Below, in pieces: positions 25,987-33,706 of a stretch of 64,000 bases of DNA. The position numbers were made by a program, and so were the translations under genes. The DNA comes from Nereida sp965655635. Its GTDB lineage: Bacteria > Pseudomonadota > Alphaproteobacteria > Rhodobacterales > Rhodobacteraceae. Below the pieces are notes generated by a model. It saw only the letters and a list, made by a program, of their open reading frames with translations. It did not search any database and had not been told where the DNA came from. The stretch covers positions 1-64,000 of the forward strand of contig NZ_CBFHHE010000005.1 of NCBI RefSeq assembly GCF_965655635.1. Direction: 5' to 3'. Each line of letters opens with the position of its first letter. Position 1 is the stretch's first letter.

Positions 25987-26018
25987 CTAGATCACCAGCG
26001 GATTTTCGCATAATTTGA

Positions 26019-26048
26019 GGGGCTCCAGTCACCGCTGGGGCCCTTTTT
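26019..26048 (+). terminator. Rho-independent terminator after nhaA
   Basis: Stem gggctccag / ctggggccc, nine pairs with one G-U, and a 6-base loop, followed directly by TTTTT. It closes the arsR-permease-nhaA run. Confidence 0.85.
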
Positions 26049-26190
26049 CGTTTAACCAGTCCGCCCGAAACGTGGCCATTGTTTTCAAAAACAGACATAA
26101 TAATGCCCAATTGCTTTCCTATTGATTGGCGGAAGAAACCCGCTTTGTACCGTTACCGAGCGCGAGGTGTAGTGTCAGGAACCGGAGCCA

Positions 26191-26859
26191 ATGCTCGAGT
26201 TTGAAAATGTCAGCAAATCATTCTGGACGGGGACACAGCGTAAAGTGATCCTTGATCGGGTGAGCTTTCGCGTCGAGCTTGGTAAATCCTTGGGTATCCT
26301 TGCGCCTAATGGCACCGGCAAGACCACCCTGATCAACATGATGGCGGGCCTCGAAAAACCAGATGAGGGCGAGATCAGACGCAGTTGCCGCATTTCGTTT
26401 CCGTTGGGCTTTATGGGCGGCGTGACCAACAGACACACGGCTATGGACAACTCCCACTATATCGCACGGCTTTACGGGCTGGACCCCGACTATGTCGAAG
26501 CATTTTGCCGCTGGATGTGTGACATCGACGAGTATTTCGACATGCCTGTCGGCACCTTTTCGTCAGGCATGCGGGCGCGTTTCACCTTTGCTCTAATGCT
26601 TGCGCTCGACTTTGATGTCTACCTCATCGATGAGGGAATGCCCTCAACCACAGATGTGAACTTCAACCGTAAAGCCGCAGAAATCCTAAAAGAGCGGTTC
26701 CACACGACAACCGTTATCATCGTGTTGCACCAAGCAGAGACTTTGGAAAAACACGCCAAAAAAGCCGCCGTTTTGATGAACGGCCAATTGAATATGTTTG
26801 AAACCTTGGAAGAGGCTAAGCAACTTTATGACTACCAAACCCAAGGCGCAAAAGTTTAG
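26191..26859 (+). CDS. kpsT: Capsule polysaccharide export ATPase, KpsT family
   Basis: The 222-residue ABC ATPase has Walker A APNGTGKTT (38-46), a short variant signature FSSGMRARFTFALML and Walker B VYLIDEGMPS, the pattern of KpsT/BexA ATPases that power export of ABC-dependent capsules and related polysaccharides. GGAGCCA precedes the ATG. It is followed by a KpsE-like gene and kdsA. The permease partner KpsM is not in the window, which is unusual because kpsM normally adjoins kpsT. Confidence 0.88.
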   Translation: MLEFENVSKSFWTGTQRKVILDRVSFRVELGKSLGILAPNGTGKTTLINMMAGLEKPDEGEIRRSCRISFPLGFMGGVTNRHTAMDNSHYIARLYGLDPDYVEAFCRWMCDIDEYFDMPVGTFSSGMRARFTFALMLALDFDVYLIDEGMPSTTDVNFNRKAAEILKERFHTTTVIIVLHQAETLEKHAKKAAVLMNGQLNMFETLEEAKQLYDYQTQGAKV

Positions 26860-28447
26860 GATCCGCCGCCCCGTTCAAGGTGCAACGCCCGCACCGGATC
26901 AACGAGCGGCCGAAACACCGACACCTCAAGGTACTACTCCGCTCAAGGCCGTTGAGGGGCCGTTTGATGCGATCCGCCAAGAGGGGCTGACCGGCCGTCA
27001 ATTGCGCATGGCGCGACGCGTGGCACAAAAACACGGGCTCGCACCCACATCTGATTTTGATGCAATTCGGTTGCTGCGCGAAAAAGGGATTGATCCGTTT
27101 CAACGGGCCAACACGCTTGATTTGGTCATGCCTGAGAGCAATACCAACGAAGGCGCCACAGCTTCAAACGTGGCCCAAAGTAGGACTACAGCCAGCGATG
27201 AAGAAGCGGTGCGCCAAGCCCTTGGGCGTATTCAATTGCCCCAAACCACCCAAAACGGCAAAGCACAGTTGCCCTCCACCGAGATGGCGTCACCAGACGA
27301 TCGCGCCCTCGAAATCAGACGCATCCAACAAGACATCGCAAAGCGCCGCCGCCGCAAACTGTTGCTTTTGATCTCGCGACTGAGCGCCTTTGTCTTTTTG
27401 CCCACACTGATCGCGGGGTATTATTTCTATGTTCTTGCGACACCAATGTACGCCACCAAATCCGAATTCCTCATCCAGCAAGCAGAGCCACCGGGCGCGT
27501 CCGGTGCCGCCAGTCTTTTCGGGGGCTCGCCCATCGCCACGTCCCAAGACAGCATCGCAGTACAAGGGTATCTACAATCGCCCGAGGCGATGCTCCGGCT
27601 TGATGAAGACCTTAGGTTTAAGGAGCATTTCTTACAAGACAACATCGACACACTCAAGCGCCTTGCACCCGACACCATCAATTCTGCGGCCTATAAACTG
27701 TATAAAAAGAAAGTGAAGATCGGCTATGATCCCACCGAAGGGATTGTGCGCATGGAGGTCATCGCAGCAGATCCTGAAACCAGTGCACTTTTCGCAGAAC
27801 GCCTCGTGGCATATGCTGAGGAGCGGGTCGACAATATTTCGCTGCGTGTGCGTGAAGATGCCATGAAAGGCGCGCGTGAAAGCTATGAGGCCGCCGAAGC
27901 CGAACGGGTTGAGGCGCTTTCTCGTGTGACGCGCCTGCAAGAAAGTCTTGGTGTTCTGGACCCTGCAGCGGCCAACGCGCTCTTGCAAAGCGAGACGCAA
28001 CAACTGCAATCGCTGCTTTTGGAAAAAGAGCTTACGCTGGGCAGTTTGCTTGATAACCGCCGCCCCAACCAGGCCCGCGTCGATGGAACCCGCGCCGAGA
28101 TCCGACGCCTTGAAGAAAAAATCGCTGACGTGCAGGCGCAAATGACCTCGACGGGGGGCGATGCCAACAACCAAGCCCGCAAGAATGCAGAGCTGCGCGC
28201 AGCAGAAGAAGACTACCAAACCCGCACGGCCCTGTTGCAACAATCACTGCAATCACTCGAAACGGCGCGGGTCGAGGCCGAACGGCAGGTCCGCTATCTG
28301 TCAATTGCTGTGGCCCCTGTTTCCCCGGACGAGGCAAGCTATCCGCGCCAGTTTGAGAACACCATTCTGGCATTCCTGATTTTTGCTGGTATCTATCTGA
28401 TGATTTCGCTAACCGCGTCCATCCTCAGAGAACAGGTGACAAGCTAA
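26828..28447 (+). CDS. kpsE: Capsule export inner-membrane protein, KpsE-like
   Basis: The 539-residue polysaccharide co-polymerase/export protein has a ~170-residue polar, Pro/Thr/Gln-rich cytoplasmic N-terminus, a helix at about 178-203, a periplasmic Wzz-like region, long coiled-coil segments (~340-490, rich in Glu/Arg/Gln/Leu) and a final helix near 510-532. KpsE/BexC proteins link the inner-membrane exporter to the outer-membrane KpsD pore. The ATG at 26828 overlaps the kpsT end by 32 bases, with GAGG 12 bases upstream. The N-terminal extension is longer than in E. coli KpsE (~380 residues). The stop overlaps the kdsA start (TAATG). Confidence 0.85.
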   Translation: MTTKPKAQKFRIRRPVQGATPAPDQRAAETPTPQGTTPLKAVEGPFDAIRQEGLTGRQLRMARRVAQKHGLAPTSDFDAIRLLREKGIDPFQRANTLDLVMPESNTNEGATASNVAQSRTTASDEEAVRQALGRIQLPQTTQNGKAQLPSTEMASPDDRALEIRRIQQDIAKRRRRKLLLLISRLSAFVFLPTLIAGYYFYVLATPMYATKSEFLIQQAEPPGASGAASLFGGSPIATSQDSIAVQGYLQSPEAMLRLDEDLRFKEHFLQDNIDTLKRLAPDTINSAAYKLYKKKVKIGYDPTEGIVRMEVIAADPETSALFAERLVAYAEERVDNISLRVREDAMKGARESYEAAEAERVEALSRVTRLQESLGVLDPAAANALLQSETQQLQSLLLEKELTLGSLLDNRRPNQARVDGTRAEIRRLEEKIADVQAQMTSTGGDANNQARKNAELRAAEEDYQTRTALLQQSLQSLETARVEAERQVRYLSIAVAPVSPDEASYPRQFENTILAFLIFAGIYLMISLTASILREQVTS

Positions 28448-29280
28448 TGAAAACTGTAAACATAGGGACGCTATCCGTCTCCAACGACGCCCCCCTCACT
28501 TTGATTGCAGGGCCGTGCCAACTTGAAAGTGCTGATCATGCGCAAATGATCGCAGGCACCCTTGCCGAAGCATGCGCCGCAGCGGGTGTGCAATATGTGT
28601 TCAAGGGAAGCTACGACAAAGCCAACCGCACGTCTTTAAATGCGCCTGCCCCTCTTGGGCTTGATAAAGGGCTGGCCGTTCTTGAGGGGGTGCGCAACGC
28701 AATTGGATGCCCCGTGATCACAGATATTCACAGCGAAGACCAATGTGAGCCTGTGGCGAGCGTTGTCGACGTCATGCAAATTCCTGCGTTCTTGTGCCGC
28801 CAAACCGCACTTCTGCTGGCGGCAGGTCGCTCAGGCGCAGCGATCAACATCAAGAAGGGTCAGTTTTTGGCCCCTTGGGACATGGCGAACGTGGTCGCCA
28901 AAGTAGAAAGCACAGGAAACAACAAACTGTTGTTGACAGAACGCGGCGCGTCTTTTGGTTACAACAACCTGGTGGTCGACATGTGTTCGCTACCTGAAAT
29001 GGCCAAAACGGGCTATCCGGTTGTGATGGATGCCACCCATGCAGTAGCCAAACCCGGTGGCTTGGGATCTGCATCTGGCGGGCAGCGTGAGTTGGCCCCT
29101 GTGTTGGCGCGTGCCGCTGTTTCGCTTGGCATTGCGGCCCTCTTCACCGAAACTCACGAAGACCCTGATAACGCGCCATGCGACGGGCCTAACATGATCT
29201 ATTTGCGCGACATGCCTGCGTTGATCGAAAGCTGGGCCGCGTTCGATAAATTGGCAAAATCAAACCCTATACGCCTCTGA
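28447..29280 (+). CDS. kdsA: 3-deoxy-8-phosphooctulonate (KDO-8-P) synthase
   Basis: This 277-residue enzyme condenses phosphoenolpyruvate with arabinose 5-phosphate to KDO-8-P in the cytoplasm. KDO is the inner-core sugar of LPS and also the poly-KDO linker of ABC-exported capsules. Characteristic segments are LIAGPCQLES, FKGSYDKANRTS, PVITDIHSEDQC and DATHAVAKPGG. The one-base overlap with the KpsE-like gene ties KDO supply to capsule export in one transcript. The Cys in AGPCQLES suggests a metal-dependent form, by family knowledge. Confidence 0.95.
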   Translation: MKTVNIGTLSVSNDAPLTLIAGPCQLESADHAQMIAGTLAEACAAAGVQYVFKGSYDKANRTSLNAPAPLGLDKGLAVLEGVRNAIGCPVITDIHSEDQCEPVASVVDVMQIPAFLCRQTALLLAAGRSGAAINIKKGQFLAPWDMANVVAKVESTGNNKLLLTERGASFGYNNLVVDMCSLPEMAKTGYPVVMDATHAVAKPGGLGSASGGQRELAPVLARAAVSLGIAALFTETHEDPDNAPCDGPNMIYLRDMPALIESWAAFDKLAKSNPIRL

Positions 29281-29295
29281 TCGGACAGCACCCTC

Positions 29296-30794
29296 ATGGT
29301 CAAACCACAGCCAACCGTCGCGCAAAACACTTGGTCGTTCCTACGTGACGCAATGATTACCCCAACGGGGTTTAGCGAATATGACGCACGTTGGAAATAC
29401 CCGGATGACATCAACCTTCAGGGCATAACGGCATTGGGATTGGGGCTTGGCACCCAAATGCATCGCCGCGGGATTGAGCCCGTGATTGCAGTTGGCAACG
29501 ACTATCGGGATTATTCGCTTTCGATCAAAAACGCGCTGATGCTTGGGCTTATGCAAGCCGGTATTCACGTCAAAGATATCGGCCCTGCGGTCTCGCCAAT
29601 GACCTATTTTGCACAGTTCCACCTAGATGCACCAGCAGTCGCCATGGTCACCGCAAGCCATAATCCAAAACGGCTGGACAGGGGTTAAAATGGGGTTTGA
29701 ACGCCCCCTCACCCATGGCCCTGATGATATGAGTGAGCTCCGAGACATCGTTCTAAACGGTGAAGGCGAGCCCCCGCGCCGGTGGGCGATATGAGTTTGT
29801 GGACGGGGTGCGTGAGGCTTATCTTGATGACCTTGTGGGCGATTTCAAAATGAGCAGACCGCTTAAAGTGGTATGCGCCACTGGTAACGGCACGGCAGCA
29901 GCTTTTGCACCCGATCTGTTTGAGAGTATCGGCGTTGAGATGGTTCATAGCCATACTGAGCTTGACTACACTTTTCCACATTACAACCCGAACCCTGAAG
30001 CCATGGAAATGCTGCACAATATGTCCAAAACCGTGCTGGCAACAGGGGCGGACTTAGCGCTCGGCTTTGATGGGGACGGTGATAGATGCGGTGTTGTCGA
30101 TGATGAGGGTGAGGAAATATTTGCGGACAAAGTAGGCGTCATCATGGCGCGCGATCTGTCCAAATTGCACAAAGATGCGCTGTTTGTAGCAGATGTGAAA
30201 TCAACCGGCCTTTTTGCGTCAGACCCAGAACTTCAGAAGAATGGCGCCAAAGCAGACTATTGGAAAACCGGCCACAGCCACATAAAGCGCCGTGTCAAAG
30301 AACTGGGCGCGTTGGCAGGTTTTGAAAAATCCGGTCACTACTTCCTCGCTGAACCAATTGGGCCTGGTTACGACTGCGGGATGCGAGTGGCCGTTGAAAT
30401 CTATAAACTCATGGACCGCAATCCTAACGCCAAAATGTCTGACCTTCGAAAAGCGCTACCACGGACATGGGCCACACCAACAATGTCCCCCTACTGTGCG
30501 GATACCGAGAAATACGAGACCCTAGAGCGGATTTTTGCTAAGATTAAGGCACATTTTGAGCAAGGCGGCACAATAGGCGGACGTGCGATCAAAGATGTTG
30601 TAACCGTCAACGGCGCACGCATTATCTTGGAAAACGGCGCGTGGGGCTTGGTACGGGCAAGTTCAAACAGACCCAACCTTGTGGTCGTCTGCGAAAGTCC
30701 GGAAACAGAAGCCGAGATGCGTGATATCTTTGCAAACATCGATGCAATCATCCGCACAGAACCTGGCGTAGGAGCGTATGACCAGACGACCTAA
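29296..30794 (+). pseudogene. Phosphomannomutase/phosphoglucomutase, broken by two +1 insertions
   Basis: Three overlapping frames together encode one alpha-D-phosphohexomutase. Frame 1 runs from 29296 and carries the phosphoserine loop VTASHNP, then shifts after the AAAA run 29667-29670 into a stop. The middle frame reads GWTGVKMGFE and continues to the CCCCC run 29771-29775. The third reads AGGRYEFVDGVREAY through the metal loop GFDGDGDRCG, the sugar loop, and the C-terminal phosphate loop RASSNRPNL to 30794. Removing one A and one C restores exactly 499 codons. The enzyme would supply mannose- or glucose-1-phosphate for polysaccharide. Real inactivation and homopolymer read error cannot be told apart. 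Confidence 0.85.
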
Positions 30795-30877
30795 AGTCTA
30801 TCTCTAAATTTAGATAGTAATTTGTCATTTCCCCCCTTGAACCAGTCAAACCATCGAAGTAGATAACCGCTCAGCGT

Positions 30878-30952
30878 TGGGATGTAGCCAAGTGGTAAGG
30901 CAACTGTTTTTGGTACAGTGTACCGTAGGTTCGAATCCTACCATCCCAGCCA
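30878..30952 (+). tRNA. tRNA-Gln (anticodon UUG)
   Basis: The acceptor stem tgggatg/catccca closes perfectly, with discriminator G and an encoded CCA. D-arm agccaagtggtaaggc, anticodon stem actgt/acagt with loop ttttggt (TTG at positions 34-36) and T-arm gtaggttcgaatcctac are all present. The 75 bases include CCA. Confidence 0.96.
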
Positions 30953-31015
30953 ACTGCTCTTTAGAGAAACGAAAATACCAAAGGCCAAGCCGTGATCGCT
31001 TGTGATACCGGGCAC

Positions 31016-31084
31016 CTAGTTCAAAGCTGCGGCTGCCAAAAGCACCACAAAATACCCAAACGCATTCTTTTGTAGCAAACTCAT
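31016..31084 (-). CDS. Possible 22-residue hydrophobic peptide
   Basis: A 22-codon ORF begins with an ATG that overlaps the FAD oxidase stop (ATGA at 31081-31084). The product MSLLQKNAFGYF followed by VVLLAAAALN is one short hydrophobic helix with a basic residue near the start. GGGGGTG lies just upstream. The overlap and composition favour a real coupled micro-ORF, but chance cannot be excluded at this length. No family recognised. Confidence 0.3.
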   Translation of the reverse strand: MSLLQKNAFGYFVVLLAAAALN

Positions 31085-32496
31085 AACACCCCCAAATACC
31101 TGTCCCAAAAGTTACTCCGCAGGATCAGCTTTGGGTCCATTTTGCGCTTTGTAGCGGCAAACTCAGCAGCGCGTGGATAGGCCGCTGTCAACTGATCTAA
31201 TCGCGCGTGAGGGCGATACGGCAAATAATATGTGCCCCCGATCGAGACTACCCCGTCAATCAATTCTTGGGTCATCCGCTGCATGTCAGCCGCTGCGCGA
31301 GCAGTCATTTCCCGACTGAATGACATCACAGCAGCGATACGCTATGTTGTACTGTAACTCAGCCAGCTCTCCTCATCAGTATCGACAAACCGCAAGGTGA
31401 CGTTGAGAAATTCTTGATACGAGGCAGGGATGACAGTTCTACAAATGATCACAAATTCCGCAAAACGTTCTGGTGCGACAAAATACTCGTGCAAGATGTC
31501 CGTTCGCTTGGGGTCGCGATCATCAAGCGTGTGCACAGGTTCATTGATCAAACTGTTGCGCGTTGTGGGCCCACCCGCCAGCTTCGTCGCTACGTCCGCC
31601 TCAAACCACCACCGCAGCTTTTTCATCCATTCGTTACCAAGCTGGGCACGGTAAATGCGGCTCGCAATTTTCGCCGCACCACCCGAGCTTTGCGCCGCCG
31701 GCAGTGCACTTTGATCAGCACTTGGTCGGTACGACACAAGTAAACCGCGCATCATGAAATCATCACGCCCCACATTAAGCCGCCCGCAGGCCATGTTGAC
31801 GTTGCGGTCCTTCAGCACCTCGACAAAACGTTTACCGAGGCTCTCTGCGGGCACTTCCTCAAATGTAGGCTCAAGGCGCACATTTTTTGCGAGGTCCACG
31901 TCCATTTGTGTGATTATGCCTGTTAAGCCATAGCCACCCATTGTCATGTTGAATAGATCGCTATTTTCCGATCGCGAGCATCGCACCAATTCGCCTTCTG
32001 GCAGCAACATCTCAAAGGCCCGAACGGTGCTGCCCATTGGCCTCTCTTTCACAGGCCACCCGTGGGCATTCACACAAAAGGTCGCCGCAACCCCAAAATC
32101 ATTGCTAGACTGCATGACGCGCGGGCCAAGCCCAACAGGGTCCGCAGCATTGATCGCATCCCGCCAGCGCGCACCCGCATGAAGACGCATCACACTGTTT
32201 TCGGTATCAAGCTCGATAGACGCATTCTCAAACGTAATGGCGTGACCGCCACGTGGAATTGCCTGTCCCCCCATAGAATGACGCGCAGCCCCCACGTTTA
32301 CCGCGCGGTTATTTGCGCTCGCATCTGCAAGTTCAGCTCTGAGAGCCGCAACCAGTTTCTCACCTAGGTCCTCGCGCAACGTTATGTGCTTGAAGATTGG
32401 TGTCTCATTCAACTCACTGGCGTCGTTTAAGGTTTTGCCCGCCCCCGAGTAGAGCCGCACGCCGGCCGATTTTGACGATCTGTACCAATTTGCCAA
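31081..32496 (-). pseudogene. FAD-linked oxidase (lactone oxidase-like) with in-frame amber stop
   Basis: A 472-codon frame is interrupted by a single TAG at 31342-31344; the same frame continues beyond it for 87 codons to a proper stop at 31081. The N-terminal FAD_binding_4 domain contains VNVGAARHSMGGQA (67-79) and the GGYGLTGIIT segment. The C-terminal part ends WDRYLG, as in D-arabinono-1,4-lactone/L-gulonolactone oxidase-like proteins, and lies mostly after the stop. The context (ACA TAG CGT) is compatible with a CAG-to-TAG change. Start is a TTG at 32496 with a poor site, so the true N-terminus is unsure. It may be inactive, or the stop a sequencing error. Confidence 0.8.
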
Positions 32497-32629
32497 ACCT
32501 TACTCATTACTCGAAACTCACTCATTAATATGCGCAGTATGAAATGCATGCCGCGACTTTGGCAACGCACCGCGCGGCGGAATTAGGCAAACGTATCAAA
32601 AGAGCCGCATATAAACGCAGCAGCGTACT

Positions 32630-33607
32630 TTAGTCGTATTTCAAAAGCTTAATCTTTTTGCGTGCGCGCATTTTTGCGGGGCTTAGCCCGTATTCCTCAC
32701 GCACTGCCTTCGACATTGTATCAACAGAACCAAATCCCGTGGCAACCGCCACATCAACAATCGGCAACAGGGTTTCTTCAATCATGTTACGGGCGCGTTT
32801 GGTGCGAAGGCGCTTATAGAACCGCGCAGGGGTATCATCGAATACCTTGCGAAACGTTCGCTCAAGGCTGCGCGTTGACAGCCCCAACTGGTCGGTCAGA
32901 TCCGCCATGGAGATTGGGTCCGCGATGGTCTCTTCCATCAGACGGATCGCTTCGGTGACCTGCGCATCAAAAAGGCCCTGATTATCAGCAATGTCCTTTG
33001 GTTGCTCTGCATCGCTTTTGCGCAAGGTATGCAGCAAAAGGCGGTTCCCCAACTCGGCAACTTGTGCGGCCTCAAGACTGCTTGAAATCAAACCGATGAT
33101 CAGTTCAGCCGTCGCACCCATGCCCGCAGCAGTAATGATACCGCCGCTGTTTTCAGAAAAACGAGCGGTAAGCTTGGGGTAGTACCCGGTTTCATTGAGG
33201 GCGACCGCGTCGCGCCAATGGGTCGTCACGTGACCAGGAGGATTTTTTGTAAGCTCAATATAGGCAGTTGCAGCATCAGACAGCAAAACTGCCGGCCGCC
33301 CCAAACGCTGCATCTGACGCGCGCGGCGCTGCCAGCCCGCTGCAGCCCCTGATTTACCACCAACCACAATCAAAACATCTGCTACGTTGTGATCATCGAT
33401 CAAAGGCTCGGCCCGCAGCAGCCCGCCTGTCAGCCCCTGCACAACGCCGGGTGTTTCCGCCACGAAACGCCAGTCAAAAGCGGTACGCGCAAGAACTTCA
33501 TTGGCAATGTTCAGGGTGTGCGTCACGGCGGACGCTTCGTAGTCACAAAAGCCATGGCCGACATAAAGCTCAAACAGCTGTGGTGTCGTGGTGGTCTCAT
33601 GAAGCAT
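32630..33607 (-). CDS. GlxA-type transcriptional regulator (GATase1-like + AraC HTH)
   Basis: This 325-residue regulator has an N-terminal DJ-1/PfpI-like domain (~1-190; LIVVGGKSG and the LLSDAATAYIEL region) and a C-terminal AraC/XylS double HTH (~225-320; MADLTDQLGLSTRSLERTFRKVF, then IVDVAVATGFGSVDTMSKAV). This architecture is used by GbdR, CdhR and ArgR-type regulators of quaternary-amine and arginine metabolism in Pseudomonas, where it usually activates. The start at 33607 is preferred over one at 33634. Target unknown; candidates are the adjacent FAD oxidase gene or the choline dehydrogenase-like gene 3 kb away. Confidence 0.88.
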   Translation of the reverse strand: MLHETTTTPQLFELYVGHGFCDYEASAVTHTLNIANEVLARTAFDWRFVAETPGVVQGLTGGLLRAEPLIDDHNVADVLIVVGGKSGAAAGWQRRARQMQRLGRPAVLLSDAATAYIELTKNPPGHVTTHWRDAVALNETGYYPKLTARFSENSGGIITAAGMGATAELIIGLISSSLEAAQVAELGNRLLLHTLRKSDAEQPKDIADNQGLFDAQVTEAIRLMEETIADPISMADLTDQLGLSTRSLERTFRKVFDDTPARFYKRLRTKRARNMIEETLLPIVDVAVATGFGSVDTMSKAVREEYGLSPAKMRARKKIKLLKYD

Positions 33608-33636
33608 CGCAAAGCAGTTCCAACATAGGGACAACG

Positions 33637-33668
33637 CAAAAGCGCCAGCACATAAGGTGCTGGCGCTT
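33637..33668 (-). terminator. Terminator after the DEAD-box helicase
   Basis: Perfect 12-bp stem aagcgccagcac / gtgctggcgctt (33640-33651, 33657-33668) with a 5-base loop; on the minus strand the arm ends in TTTT (33637-33640 region) and TTTGCG follows. It separates the helicase gene from the AraC-type regulator. Confidence 0.75.
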
Positions 33669-33706
33669 GTTAAACACGTAATCCCATGATGGGTAAATAT
33701 CCCAAT

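Noticed and set aside
30953..31015. Sequence after tRNA-Gln checked as an integration (att) site
   Set aside because: No duplicated tRNA 3' end and no integrase or phage gene was seen in the window.
32502..32527. Direct repeat ACTCATTA, 18 bases apart, as an AraC-type operator
   Set aside because: It touches the presumed ribosome site of the FAD gene, the start of that gene is uncertain, and eight AT-rich bases could repeat by chance.
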